A stretch of DNA of 64,000 bases from Corynebacterium sp. Lineage in GTDB: Bacteria > Actinomycetota > Actinomycetes > Mycobacteriales > Mycobacteriaceae. Position numbers and translations under genes: made by a program. Positions 25,543 to 34,950 of the stretch are shown piece after piece; positions within the stretch are counted from its first letter, which is position 1; every line of letters starts with the position of its first letter. The notes under the pieces are model-generated. The model worked only from the letters and a program-made list of their open reading frames with translations, did no database searches and was not told the origin of the DNA. The stretch is from assembly GCF_030532325.1 (NCBI RefSeq), contig NZ_JAUNLS010000006.1, forward strand, positions 57,405-121,404, given 5' to 3'.

Positions 25543-26346
25543 CTATCTCAGTGTCCCGTAGGGCGGGTCACTGAGCACCCGGCCAATGGCTTCTTCGGTG
25601 CCGCGATACTCGTACAGCCGGCGGATGAACCGTGGGTTATTGCGGATGCAGAAGCACACCAAAAGCAAGGACAGCGCCTTGTCCAGCGGATCGCTGGTGA
25701 GCGATTGCATGACCAACGCCAGATCGTCGTTATGCACCAGCATCCGGTAGAAGGCGGTGAGATCGCCTGAGGAGATGTTGAGCCCCACCGCGTTTTTGGC
25801 AAAAGCCGGTGACAAGGCCAGTAGCCCGGCGAGCACGCCGGTGAGCAGCCCGGTGATCATCACGTTGGATACCGAGGTGAGCTTCTCGCGCTGGGCTGCC
25901 GTGCCGATGAAAATGGCCACGGCCACGCCTACCGGCACAAAGGCCAAATCAGAGGGCGCGTAGAGGCTAGCCATCGCCGCAGTAAACAGCGCGGTAGACA
26001 TTCCCCACACCGGCCCGTAGATGATAGCGATGAACATCGTGCCAATGGTGTCAAAGTAAAACGGTAGGTCGGCGTTGTACATCACCGTAGAAAACGCCAG
26101 GTTGACCGCCACGGCCATGAAGGGGTTGAGCCACATGAGCGAGGGAATCACTCCCCACCGCGAGACATACAGCAGCACCCCGCTAGCCAAGGTAAGGCCC
26201 CAGGCCACCAGGGTCAGCGGGGAGTCCACCGTGTGGGTGGCGGTGGCAAACTCATCCTGAATGGTCAGTGAGCCTACGACGAGCAGCAGGCACAGCGCCA
26301 CGATGATGAGGATGTCACGCCACGTAATTGCACTACGAGTTCGCAC
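25543..26346 (-). CDS. Polytopic membrane protein, ECF S-component-like fold suspected
   Basis: 267 aa with six or seven hydrophobic segments. The central part (FYFDTIGTMFIAIIYGPVWG, then ALFTAAMASLYAPSDLAFVPVG) resembles the arrangement in substrate-specific components of ECF vitamin transporters or sensor-associated integral domains, but I cannot assign a family with confidence. GTG start without a clear ribosome-binding site, 12 bases after the acidic-protein gene, so the two are probably co-transcribed. Confidence 0.6.
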   Translation of the reverse strand: MRTRSAITWRDILIIVALCLLLVVGSLTIQDEFATATHTVDSPLTLVAWGLTLASGVLLYVSRWGVIPSLMWLNPFMAVAVNLAFSTVMYNADLPFYFDTIGTMFIAIIYGPVWGMSTALFTAAMASLYAPSDLAFVPVGVAVAIFIGTAAQREKLTSVSNVMITGLLTGVLAGLLALSPAFAKNAVGLNISSGDLTAFYRMLVHNDDLALVMQSLTSDPLDKALSLLLVCFCIRNNPRFIRRLYEYRGTEEAIGRVLSDPPYGTLR

Positions 26347-26358
26347 TAATTGTGCCTG

Positions 26359-27252
26359 CTACTTGGTGGAGTCTTCGTCGACCTCGTCGTCCTCGTCGTC
26401 GCCGTCGTCGAAGAAGTCGTCGTCCAGCTCGTCGTCGTCGAAATCATCATCGTCGTCGAGATCGTCGGCATCGTCTTCGTCTTCGTCATCGTCGGCGCCG
26501 AAGATGTCGTAGACGTCGGGCTCATCGAAGTCGGGGTCCTCGATGGAGACCAACTGTGCCTCCCAGTCCAGGGCCTGCTCAGAGACGAGCCCCAGGACGT
26601 CGAAGAGGCGGTCAAAGTCGGTGTAGGTGCCCAGCTCCAGGGCCTCGGCGGGGACCTCGACAATCGGGGAGATCTCCTCGAACTCGCCGGATTCAAAGCG
26701 TGCGAGGCGCTGCTCCTCATCGAGCTCCTCGTCATCGTCGTTGCCCCACAGCTCAATGAGGGCCTCGTCCTCCAGCTCGTCGAGCTCCTCCTCATCGAAG
26801 TCGAAGGCGAGGAAGCGCACGATGGCGCTGGGGACGCCGTCGATGGTCTCCACCAGCACGCGCAGCTCAGAATCGTTGGCCACCTCAGCCACCACCAGAT
26901 TGGGGTTGAACTCGTCCTGCTCAAACTCCAGCTCGGCGATGCGCTCATCGGTGCCCTCCAGCAGGTCCCGCAGCACGGTGACCACTTGGTCGGTCGCGAT
27001 GTGCTTGGCCACGGCTTCCACGGCGTCATCCACCGAGAACGCCACGGACACCAAGACGGCCTCAAAGTCTTCGTCATCCTCATCCACATCAGCCGCCGCG
27101 ATGTACACGTTTGCCGCCGGCAGAAGCGGATCGATTTCTACGAACTGAATCTCCAGGTCAGAGGTGATCGGCACGAACATTACGTCATCGTTGACGCGGG
27201 ATTCGATGCCATCGGCGTCGAGGGCAGAAGCGATATCTTCAAAAAAGCTCAT
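26359..27252 (-). CDS. Extremely acidic protein with Asp/Glu-rich tail
   Basis: 297 aa. Two regions with ordinary hydrophobic/polar mixture (about residues 1-120 and 185-245) are separated and followed by acidic stretches; the last 45 or so residues are nearly all Asp and Glu. No recognised domain, no signal peptide, no membrane helix. The first half has a repeated style (VDDAVEAVAKHIATDQVVTV, then FEQDEFNPNLVVAEVANDSE) reminiscent of YbjN/type III-chaperone-like folds, but that is only an impression. Precedes a membrane-protein gene in the same direction. Confidence 0.75.
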   Translation of the reverse strand: MSFFEDIASALDADGIESRVNDDVMFVPITSDLEIQFVEIDPLLPAANVYIAAADVDEDDEDFEAVLVSVAFSVDDAVEAVAKHIATDQVVTVLRDLLEGTDERIAELEFEQDEFNPNLVVAEVANDSELRVLVETIDGVPSAIVRFLAFDFDEEELDELEDEALIELWGNDDDEELDEEQRLARFESGEFEEISPIVEVPAEALELGTYTDFDRLFDVLGLVSEQALDWEAQLVSIEDPDFDEPDVYDIFGADDDEDEDDADDLDDDDDFDDDELDDDFFDDGDDEDDEVDEDSTK

Positions 27253-27313
27253 ATGGTCTACATCCGTCCATGTGGCAGGGTCCCCCCAGGCGGGTGCCCG
27301 GGCTGTTCACATC

Positions 27314-29059
27314 CTACTCGTCATTGCGCGGGCTGGCCGCCAGGTTTTCCGGGTCAAGTCCCAGTGCCGCCACCACCTCAGGGCGCCCGCTGCCCCACTC
27401 CAGCATGTCGTAGCGCTCCCAGGCCTCGCGGCGCTCGCGGCCGGGATCCATCTCGATGGACTGCTCCACGTCAAAGATCAGCGTCTCGCGCTTCGGAGCG
27501 CGGTAGCGCGGCCACGTCTCCAGCGGCTTTCCGGTATGAATGAAGCTCGCCCACTGCTGCTGCATGGACTCGGTGACCGCCTCCATGTGCTCCGGGTCTC
27601 CGAAGCTGGTGAGGAACTGCACCCGCGAGGCCCGCGGATCCCCAAAGACGTTGGACAGCTCCATCGAGTGCATCGCCCCCAGGCCCAGCCAGCGCAGCGC
27701 GGCCGGGGCGAAGTCAAAGCGGTACATCCAGGTAGGGCTGCGATACGCGTGCGCAGAGGCCACCCGCACCGTCGGTGCCCAGAAGAGGGCGTCGGAAAGC
27801 AAGTCCGCAAAGTCCTGCCGGCCCAGCTCCCCGCCGTAGGCGTCCACCACCCGCGGGGCGTTGACCGGGTCGAAGGAGGCCAGCAGGCGCAGCCCCGCGC
27901 GATTGCGCGCGCTCTGGCGCTGGAAGAGGAAGCGGCCAAAGCTGGCCTCCCCGGAGTTGGTGCCCAGCAGCAAGGGAATATCGTGCTGCTTGCCGCGGGT
28001 GAAGGCCTCCAGCGGGTGAAGGGGAATGAGCTCGCCGTCCACCGTGGGCGCGTAGCAGGAGTTAAGGTGTAAAAGCTCCCCGGCGCGCCACATCATGGAC
28101 TGCCCGGCGCGCACGATGTCGGCGAAGTTCTCCGCGCGCAGCGCCTCCACGTCTGCCTCCCTAGGCAAGGCGAGCCTGTCCACGAGCTCCCGTGCCCACA
28201 GCGTGGACTGGGTGCGCGAGTGGATCATCGCGATGGGAGGGGACTGGGCAATCGCCCGGTGGAAAAGCCCCTCGGCCGCCGGGGAGGTCATGAGGGTCAG
28301 CACTGCCGCCCCGCCGGCGGATTCGCCCATGAGCGTGATGTTGGAGGGATCCCCGCCAAAGGCCGCGATGTTGGCGCGCACCCACTGCAGGGCCAAGAGC
28401 TGATCACTCACCGCCGGATTGGCCTCCACCTCCCCGCCGAGGCTGCGCAGATCCAAGTAGCCCAATGCACCCAGGCGGAAGTTGACGGAGACGTAGACCA
28501 CGTTCATCCGGGCGGCCAGCTCAAAGCCGCGCAGCATGAGCATGTGGGAGGAGCCCACGATGAAGCTACCGCCGTGCAGGTAGACCACCACCGGGAGCCT
28601 CTCATCGGTATCGGGCCTGACCACGTCGAGGTGCAGGCAGTCTTCGTCACCGATGACGCGGTCCTGCCAGGAGTAGATGGGCTGTGGGGCCACGGGACCA
28701 AACTCGCGGCAATCGCGCACCCCGCTCCACGGCTTGACCGGCCGGGCGGCGCGGAAGCGCCCTGCCCCGGAGGTGTCCGCCCCGAAGGGCACCCCGCGCC
28801 AGGAGCGCACGGGCACCGAGAGCGGCTGCTCGGAGCGCAGATCCTCTTCCCTGCTGCCGCGCACCCAGCCGGCGGTGGTGCGGATGGTCAAAGAATCCCC
28901 CAGCGCGTTGCGCGCGGCTTCCTCTGCGCGGCGGGCACGCTCCCGGGCTTCCTCCGCGGCCACGCGGGCGGCGGCAGAGCTGGGCTCAAACTCGCCGGAT
29001 TCGCCTTCGCCTGGGTAGCGGATACTCATGGCTTCACTATAAGTCGAACGGCCGCCCAT
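27314..29059 (-). CDS. Type B carboxylesterase/lipase
   Basis: Alpha/beta-hydrolase of 581 aa that cleaves carboxylic esters. Family signatures: oxyanion-hole VVVYLHGGSFIVGSS, EDCLHLDVVRP, nucleophile elbow LMGESAGGAAVL (Ser about residue 245), and the late His segment GAMHSMELSNVFGDP. About 80 N-terminal residues before the esterase domain are charged and helical (EEARERARRAEEAARNAL). No signal peptide, so it is probably cytoplasmic. Start may be ATG 29059 (AAGG eight bases upstream) or ATG 29029. The natural substrate is unknown. Confidence 0.9.
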   Translation of the reverse strand: MGGRSTYSEAMSIRYPGEGESGEFEPSSAAARVAAEEARERARRAEEAARNALGDSLTIRTTAGWVRGSREEDLRSEQPLSVPVRSWRGVPFGADTSGAGRFRAARPVKPWSGVRDCREFGPVAPQPIYSWQDRVIGDEDCLHLDVVRPDTDERLPVVVYLHGGSFIVGSSHMLMLRGFELAARMNVVYVSVNFRLGALGYLDLRSLGGEVEANPAVSDQLLALQWVRANIAAFGGDPSNITLMGESAGGAAVLTLMTSPAAEGLFHRAIAQSPPIAMIHSRTQSTLWARELVDRLALPREADVEALRAENFADIVRAGQSMMWRAGELLHLNSCYAPTVDGELIPLHPLEAFTRGKQHDIPLLLGTNSGEASFGRFLFQRQSARNRAGLRLLASFDPVNAPRVVDAYGGELGRQDFADLLSDALFWAPTVRVASAHAYRSPTWMYRFDFAPAALRWLGLGAMHSMELSNVFGDPRASRVQFLTSFGDPEHMEAVTESMQQQWASFIHTGKPLETWPRYRAPKRETLIFDVEQSIEMDPGRERREAWERYDMLEWGSGRPEVVAALGLDPENLAASPRNDE

Positions 29060-29110
29060 GACCTTGCTTACATAGATAGGTAGGGTGGACTACATTCGCG
29101 CGCGGGGTGT

Positions 29111-29144
29111 TGTACGTAATGTACACAGCCGTGGTGTACACAGC
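29111..29144. promoter_or_regulatory. Repeated TGTACACAGC motif in divergent promoter region
   Basis: TGTACACAGC occurs twice (29120-29129 and 29135-29144). The first copy is also half of a dyad TGTAC-GTAAT-GTACA (29111-29125) and the second contains the palindrome GTGTACAC. It lies between the esterase gene and the membrane-protein gene upstream of odhA. The regulator is unknown. Confidence 0.45.
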
Positions 29145-29232
29145 GCTGCTTTACCCAGCGCCTGCCCGTGGCTAGCCCGCCTGGCCGCTGCGGGCAGCCG
29201 TGCAAGCCGAGAAAAGATGGAGGACGTACCTT

Positions 29233-30003
29233 TTGGCTGCATTCTTTAAGAAATCCAAGGCCACGCCCGAGCCCACCGCCCAGCCGGGAGCGCTGGCCCT
29301 CGATGAGGCGCTGGAAGGCGAGATCGTCGAGGGCCCCGGCGAGGAGCTGGAGCTCAACCGTTTCGCCGCCCTGCTTCGCGACGGCCTCGATAAAGCCGTC
29401 TCGCTGCAATCCTCCACCATCGTCAAGTACGTGGAGTCGCTCAGGAAGCGCAACCCGCAGATGAGTACGTCGCAGCTGCAGGAGGTCATCGACAAGCACT
29501 TCATCAACCTGGTCTCCGGCACGGGGGCCGCCGCCGGTGGGGCTGCGGCCGTCCCCGGCGTGGGCCTGCTCACCGGCGCAGCCGCCATCGGTGCGGAGTC
29601 CGTGGTCTTCCTCGACGCCGCCGCGTGGTACGTGCTGGCCTCCGCCTATCTGCGCGGGGATGACATCCACGGCCGTGAGCGCCGCCGCGCCCTGGTCCTG
29701 CTGGTGCTCACCGGCTCGAAGGGATCCGCGCTGGTGGATACCATCGTCGGCGACATGAGCTCGGTGACGGGAATGCGCTCGGCGGCCACCCTCTCCCGCT
29801 TCTCCGGGCCCACCCTCAGCGGCATCAACGGGCGGCTGACCAAGCTCTTCCTCAAGCAGGTCAACAAGAAGCTGCGCTGGGCGTGGGTGTCCAAGCTCAT
29901 GCCCATGGGAATCGGGGCGGTTCTGGGCACCACCGCCAACCGCAAATTGGCCAAGCAAGTCATCGAACACGCCCGCACGCAGCTGTCCCCCTTGGGCTCC
30001 TAA
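29233..30003 (+). CDS. Hypothetical membrane-associated protein upstream of odhA (Rv1249c-like position)
   Basis: 256 aa. A Gly/Ala-rich hydrophobic centre (SGTGAAAGGAAAVPGVGLLT, then AESVVFLDAAAWYVLASAYL) is followed by a basic helical part. Reminiscent of EcsC-type or other actinobacterial membrane proteins, not firmly assigned. The frame opens at 29200, but TTG 29233 has GGAGG nine bases upstream and gives a natural start. In M. tuberculosis a membrane-protein gene also neighbours the 2-oxoglutarate dehydrogenase gene. Confidence 0.7.
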   Translation: MAAFFKKSKATPEPTAQPGALALDEALEGEIVEGPGEELELNRFAALLRDGLDKAVSLQSSTIVKYVESLRKRNPQMSTSQLQEVIDKHFINLVSGTGAAAGGAAAVPGVGLLTGAAAIGAESVVFLDAAAWYVLASAYLRGDDIHGRERRRALVLLVLTGSKGSALVDTIVGDMSSVTGMRSAATLSRFSGPTLSGINGRLTKLFLKQVNKKLRWAWVSKLMPMGIGAVLGTTANRKLAKQVIEHARTQLSPLGS

Positions 30004-30027
30004 GGGTGCCCTCAAAGTGCCTGTCTA

Positions 30028-30057
30028 CCCCTGAGATAGTGAACAATGTCTCAGGGG
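30028..30057. terminator. Hairpin between the membrane-protein gene and odhA
   Basis: Perfect 9-bp arms CCCCTGAGA / TCTCAGGGG around a 12-base loop, 25 bases after the upstream stop. There is no T-run, so it could be a weak terminator or an operator in the odhA promoter region. Confidence 0.5.
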
Positions 30058-30170
30058 CCGTATCATGTGGGGAGACACTTTCCGGGATGGTCTGTGCATC
30101 CGCGGAAATGCCCAACTAAAGTCGAATAAACGACCATCATTAAAGCAACGAAATGAGGCGAATACCTGCC

Positions 30171-33100
30171 GTGAGCAACTCGACTATTTTCGGCCCTAAC
30201 GCGTGGCTGATTGACGAACAGTTCCAGCAGTACTCAAAGGACCCCAATTCTGTGGACAAGGAATGGCGTGAGTACTTCGAGGCCAACGGCGCCCCGAAGA
30301 CCACCGCCAGCACCTCCGCGCAGAAGGCGCCCGCCGCCAAGGCCAAGGCCGCGAAGGCACCTGCTGCCGCCAATGCGTCCCAGCCGGTGTCGCTGGAGGA
30401 CGCCCCCGCCAAGACCGCCGAGAAGCCCGGCCAGGCAGATGAGAAGTCCGCCCGCGAGTACGAGGACTCCCCGCTGGGCCGCATCGGCGAGGCCCCAGAG
30501 GCCGGCGCCACCCCGCTCAAGGGCATGTTCAAGGCCATTGCCAAGAACATGGACGAGTCCCTCGAGGTCCCCACCGCCACCACCGTGCGCGACATCCCCG
30601 TCAAGCTGATGTGGGAGAACCGCTCGATGATCAACGAGCACCTCAAGCGCACCCGTGGCGGCAAGATTTCCTTCACCCACATCCTGGGCTACGCCATGGT
30701 CAAGGCCGTTCAGATCCACCCGGACATGAACGTGCGCTACGAGGTCAAGGACGGCAAGCCCACCGTGGTGCAGCCGGAGCATGTCAACCTCGGCCTGGCT
30801 ATCGACCTGCCGCAGAAGGATGGCTCCCGCGCGCTGGTCGTTGCCGCCATTAAGGAAGCGGAGAACAAGACCTTCTCCGAGTTCGTCGACGCCTACCAGG
30901 ACATCGTCAACCGCTCCCGCAAGGGCAAGCTGACCATGGACGATTTCTCCGGCGTCACCATTAACCTCACCAACCCCGGCGGCATCGGCACCCGCCACTC
31001 CATTGCCCGCCTGACCAAGGGCGCCGGCGCCATCATCGGCGTGGGCTCCATGGACTACCCGGCCGAGTTCGCCGGCACCTCCGCCGACCGCCTCGCAGAT
31101 CTCGGCGTGGGCCGCCTGGTGACGCTGACCTCCACCTACGATCACCGCGTCATCCAGGGCGCGGAGTCCGGTGAGTTCCTGCGCACCCTGGGCCAGCTCA
31201 TCCTCGATGACCGCTTCTGGGATGAAATCTTCGAGTCCATGGGCGTTCCCTACGAGCCCTTCCGCTGGGCTGCCGACGTCCCCAATACCGGCGTCGATAA
31301 GAACACCCGCGTCATGCAGTTCATCGAGGCCTTCCGTTCCCGCGGCCACCTGCTGGCCGATGTCAACCCGCTGGGCTGGAAGCAGCCGGGCCTGCCCTGG
31401 CCGGATCACCGCGATCTCAAGCTGGCCACCCACGGCCTGACCATCTGGGACCTGGACCGCACCTTCAACGTCGGCGGCTTCGGCGGCAAGGAAACCATGA
31501 CGCTGCGCGAGGTGCTCACCCGCCTGCGCCTGGCCTACACCCTCAAGGTGGGCGCCGAGTACACCCACATCCTCGACCGCGACGAGCGCGACTGGCTGCA
31601 GGAGCGCCTGGAAAAGGGCATGCCCAAGCCCACCAACGCCGAGCAGAAGTACATCCTGCAGAAGGTCAACGCCGCCGAGGCATTCGAGAACTTCCTGCAC
31701 ACCAAGTACGTGGGCCAGAAGCGCTTCTCCCTCGAGGGCGCCGAGTCCCTCATCCCGCTGCTGGATTCCATCGTGGATACCGCTGCCGGCCAGGGCCTCG
31801 ACGAGGTTGTCATCGGCATGCCGCACCGCGGCCGTCTCAACGTGCTCTTCAACATCGTGGGCAAGCCGCTGGCTGATCTCTTCGGTGAGTTCGACGGCAA
31901 CTACAAGGGCGGCCAGCTCGGCGGCTCCGGTGACGTGAAGTACCACCTGGGCGCCGAGGGCCACCACCTGCAGATGTTCGGCGACGGCGAAATCGACATC
32001 ACCCTGGCCGCCAACCCCTCCCACCTGGAGGCCGTTGACCCGGTCATGGAGGGCATCGCCCGCGCCAAGCAGGACCTGCTGGACAAGGGCGCAGACGGCT
32101 TCTCCGTCATGCCGGTCATGCTGCACGGTGACTCCTCCTTCACCGGCCTGGGCATCGTACAGGAGACCATCAACCTCTCCCAGCTGCGCGGCTACACCAC
32201 CGGCGGCACCGTCCACGTGGTGGTCAACAACCAGGTGGGCTTCACCACCACCCCGGATTCCGCCCGCTCCACCCACTACGCCACCGACCTGGCCAAGGGC
32301 TTTGATTGCCCGGTCTTCCACGTCAACGGCGACGACCCCGAGGCCGTGGTGTGGGTTGGCCAGCTGGCCACCGAGTACCGCCGTACCTTTGGCAAGGACG
32401 TCTTCATCGACCTCATCTGCTACCGCTTGCGCGGCCACAACGAGGCCGACGATCCGTCGATGACCCAGCCGGAGCTCTACGACATCATCGACCACCACAA
32501 GTCCGTGCGCGAGCGCTACACCGAAGAGCTCATCGGCCGCGGCGACCTCTCCGACGAAGAAGCAGAGGCAGCAGCCCGCGACTTCCACGACCAGATGGAG
32601 TCCGTCTTCACCCAGGTCAAGGAAGCCGAAAACTCCGGCCCGCGCGAGCAGACCGGTATCACCACCGCGCAGGAGCTCACCCGCGGCTTGGATACCTCCA
32701 TCACCGCCGAGGAGATCGCCGAGCTGGGCGAGGCCTACGCCAACGGCCCGGAGGGCTTCGAGTACCACAAGCGCGTGGCCCGCGTGGCCAAGGAGCGCCT
32801 CAAGTCCTCCAAGGAGGGCGGCATCGACTGGGGCTGGGGCGAGCTCTTGGCCTTCGGCTCCCTGGCAAACCAGGGCCTGCTGGTGCGCGTTGCCGGTGAG
32901 GATTCCCGCCGCGGTACCTTCACCCAGCGTCACGCCATCCCGATCGACCCGCGCGACGGCTCCGAGTACAACCCGCTCAACTGGCTGGCTAAGGCCAAGG
33001 GCAACGGCGGCCGCTTCCTCATCTACAACTCCGCGCTGACCGAGTACGCCGGCCTCGGCTTCGAGTACGGCTACTCCGTGGCCAACCAGGACGCCCTGGT

Positions 33101-33887
33101 GGCCTGGGAGGCACAATTCGGTGACTTCGCCAACGGCGCGCAGACCATCATCGACGAGTACATCTCCTCTGGTGAGGCCAAGTGGGGCCAGCTCTCCAGC
33201 CTGGTCATGCTGTTGCCGCACGGCTACGAGGGCCAGGGCCCAGACCACTCCTCCGCCCGCATCGAGCGCTACCTGCAGCTGTGTGCTGAGGGCTCCATGA
33301 CCGTGGCTCAGCCTTCTACCCCGGCTAACCACTTCCACCTGCTGCGCCGCCAGGCGCTGGGCAGCATGAAGCGCCCGCTGGTGGTCTTCACCCCGAAGTC
33401 CATGCTGCGCAACAAGGCCGCGGCCTCTTCCATCGAGGACTTCACCGAGGTCAAGAGCTTCCAGTCCGTGATCAATGACCCGAACAAGGTGGACATCAAC
33501 GGCACCAAGGTCGGTGACACTGACAAGGTCAAGACCATCATGCTGGTCTCCGGCAAGCTCTACTGGGAGCTGGAGAAGCGCCGCGAGGCCGACGGCCGCG
33601 ATGACATCGCCATCGTCCGCCTCGAGATGCTGCACCCGATCCCCTTCAACCGTCTGCGTGAGGCCTTCGAGTGCTACCCGAACGCCACCCAGATCCGCTT
33701 CGTGCAGGACGAGCCGGCCAACCAGGGTCCGTGGCCGTTCTATAACGAGCACCTCAAGAACCTCATCCCGGATATGCCGGAGATGGTTCGCGTCTCCCGC
33801 CGCGCGCAGTCCTCGACTGCCACCGGTATTGCCAAGGTGCACCAGCTGGAGCAGAAGAAGCTTCTTGATGAGGCCTTCGACATCTAG
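30171..33887 (+). CDS. odhA: 2-oxoglutarate dehydrogenase, fused E2-like acyltransferase and E1 domains
   Basis: TCA-cycle enzyme of the corynebacterial/mycobacterial type, 1238 aa. An N-terminal segment SNSTIFGPNAWLIDEQFQQY matches the family start. A Lys/Ala/Pro-rich linker (about residues 40-95) follows, then a succinyltransferase catalytic domain with STYDHRVIQG (about residue 320), then the thiamine-diphosphate E1 domain (MPHRGRLNVLFN about residue 548, MLHGDSSFTGLGI, RGHNEADDPS). GTG 30171 fits the family N-terminus; ATG 30153 is an alternative. It lacks a lipoyl domain and must work with AceF and Lpd from the pyruvate dehydrogenase complex, and the linker threonine/serine region near the N-terminus is where OdhI-type control acts on the complex (known for C. 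glutamicum). Confidence 0.97.
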   Translation: MSNSTIFGPNAWLIDEQFQQYSKDPNSVDKEWREYFEANGAPKTTASTSAQKAPAAKAKAAKAPAAANASQPVSLEDAPAKTAEKPGQADEKSAREYEDSPLGRIGEAPEAGATPLKGMFKAIAKNMDESLEVPTATTVRDIPVKLMWENRSMINEHLKRTRGGKISFTHILGYAMVKAVQIHPDMNVRYEVKDGKPTVVQPEHVNLGLAIDLPQKDGSRALVVAAIKEAENKTFSEFVDAYQDIVNRSRKGKLTMDDFSGVTINLTNPGGIGTRHSIARLTKGAGAIIGVGSMDYPAEFAGTSADRLADLGVGRLVTLTSTYDHRVIQGAESGEFLRTLGQLILDDRFWDEIFESMGVPYEPFRWAADVPNTGVDKNTRVMQFIEAFRSRGHLLADVNPLGWKQPGLPWPDHRDLKLATHGLTIWDLDRTFNVGGFGGKETMTLREVLTRLRLAYTLKVGAEYTHILDRDERDWLQERLEKGMPKPTNAEQKYILQKVNAAEAFENFLHTKYVGQKRFSLEGAESLIPLLDSIVDTAAGQGLDEVVIGMPHRGRLNVLFNIVGKPLADLFGEFDGNYKGGQLGGSGDVKYHLGAEGHHLQMFGDGEIDITLAANPSHLEAVDPVMEGIARAKQDLLDKGADGFSVMPVMLHGDSSFTGLGIVQETINLSQLRGYTTGGTVHVVVNNQVGFTTTPDSARSTHYATDLAKGFDCPVFHVNGDDPEAVVWVGQLATEYRRTFGKDVFIDLICYRLRGHNEADDPSMTQPELYDIIDHHKSVRERYTEELIGRGDLSDEEAEAAARDFHDQMESVFTQVKEAENSGPREQTGITTAQELTRGLDTSITAEEIAELGEAYANGPEGFEYHKRVARVAKERLKSSKEGGIDWGWGELLAFGSLANQGLLVRVAGEDSRRGTFTQRHAIPIDPRDGSEYNPLNWLAKAKGNGGRFLIYNSALTEYAGLGFEYGYSVANQDALVAWEAQFGDFANGAQTIIDEYISSGEAKWGQLSSLVMLLPHGYEGQGPDHSSARIERYLQLCAEGSMTVAQPSTPANHFHLLRRQALGSMKRPLVVFTPKSMLRNKAAASSIEDFTEVKSFQSVINDPNKVDINGTKVGDTDKVKTIMLVSGKLYWELEKRREADGRDDIAIVRLEMLHPIPFNRLREAFECYPNATQIRFVQDEPANQGPWPFYNEHLKNLIPDMPEMVRVSRRAQSSTATGIAKVHQLEQKKLLDEAFDI

Positions 33888-33958
33888 CTAGCCGCCGACG
33901 CTACGGGCGCCGCAGAGAGTCTCCCAGCAGGTCTCCGCAGTAAGACCCTCAGAGACTC

Positions 33959-34004
33959 AAGGCCCCCTCCCGCTTAGCTCACAGTGAGCGCGGGAGGGGG
34001 CCTT
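33959..34004. terminator. Strong bidirectional terminator between odhA and the LpqZ-like gene
   Basis: Perfect 15-bp arms AAGGCCCCCTCCCGC / GCGGGAGGGGGCCTT with a 16-base loop, between two convergent genes. A weaker stem-loop candidate (GAGTCTC / GAGACTC) precedes it. Confidence 0.85.
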
Positions 34005-34062
34005 GTGCTTGGTCTGCTGATGCCCGGGCCCCGGGTTCCAGGGGTTGTTGGAGGCGTGCGCG

Positions 34063-34839
34063 CTAGCCTTGCCTGGAGTCCAGCCGGTCCTGCTTGTCCT
34101 GCTTAGTGTCTCCGGAGACCATGTCGGAGCCCGAGGAGTTGGAGTCGCCACCCGTCTTCAGCGCCGCGCCGCCGGCGTGCTGGGCCATCCAGATACCCAC
34201 GGCCTCGCGCACGGAAGAATCCTCGGCGTTTTCCACCAGCTCATCCAGCTCCGGCTTGGTGAGGAACTTGGTCAACGAGGACACTGCCAGCTTCTCCTCG
34301 CGGTTGAACATGCCCTTGCCATAGACCACCACGTAGTTTTCCGGCAGCTCTGGCTTAGCGTTCTCGCAGCCCTCGGCGCCCGCGGGCTCCACCACGCTCA
34401 GCTGCGGCGGTATCGCGCCCATGAGCGCGATGTGCGTGCGCTCCAAGAAATCCTCACCGGAGGGGTCCTCTTGGTCCTTGGCGTAGTCGGCGGAAAGCTC
34501 GCGCGCGGTATGCCCGTCAAAGAAGTTGAGCAGCGCGCCCGTACAGCCGATAAACAGCTTGCTGCCGGGCTCGAAGGCCAGCTCGTGCGAGGAGGCCGAT
34601 TCATAGTCCTTGGAGGACAGCGGGGTGATATCGGCCGCGCGCCCCTCGCTTTCCAGGGTTTGTTTGTAGAGCTCCGCCAGCACCAGGTTCTCCGTGGATT
34701 CCCTGGCAAAGACCACGGTCACCGGGGTGGTCAGCTGCGGGTTGGCGTCAGCACGCGGCTCAAACTTGGCGCAGCCGGCCACGGTGCTTGCGGCAAGGCC
34801 AACGGCGCTTACTAAGGCGGCGAGTCTGTACCTTCGCAT
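34063..34839 (-). CDS. Secreted lipoprotein resembling compatible-solute binding proteins (LpqZ-like)
   Basis: 258-aa precursor with a signal peptide and lipobox (ASTVAGC, Cys about residue 23), start ATG 34839 behind AAGGAG. The mature part has features of OpuAC/OpuC-type quaternary-amine binding proteins (TVVFARESTENLVLAELYKQ), but no permease or ATPase gene is near and the C-terminus ends in a Ser/Gly/Asp-rich tail. By position and type it resembles M. tuberculosis LpqZ. It may be an orphan receptor or a cell-envelope protein. Divergent from mrp. Confidence 0.75.
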   Translation of the reverse strand: MRRYRLAALVSAVGLAASTVAGCAKFEPRADANPQLTTPVTVVFARESTENLVLAELYKQTLESEGRAADITPLSSKDYESASSHELAFEPGSKLFIGCTGALLNFFDGHTARELSADYAKDQEDPSGEDFLERTHIALMGAIPPQLSVVEPAGAEGCENAKPELPENYVVVYGKGMFNREEKLAVSSLTKFLTKPELDELVENAEDSSVREAVGIWMAQHAGGAALKTGGDSNSSGSDMVSGDTKQDKQDRLDSRQG

Positions 34840-34950
34840 GGGGGATGGCTCCTTCGGCGACGCGGGCGGCTGGGGCAGCGCAGTGATGGCGCACGTGCCC
34901 ACCGATGCTGGCTAATCCGTTGTGATTCTACACGGCGCGCACCCACACCC

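Noticed and set aside
26350-27543. Open frame on the plus strand with Val/Leu/Glu-rich translation opposite the acidic-protein gene
   Set aside because: The repeated GTC/GTCGTC pattern is the complement of Asp/Glu codons (GAC/GAG) of the acidic protein, not a microsatellite gene.
30234-33842. 1202-codon open frame on the minus strand opposite odhA
   Set aside because: It is a shadow of the high-G+C codon bias of odhA: low-complexity Gly/Val/Ala/Leu-rich translation, no recognisable family, fully inside a strongly supported gene.
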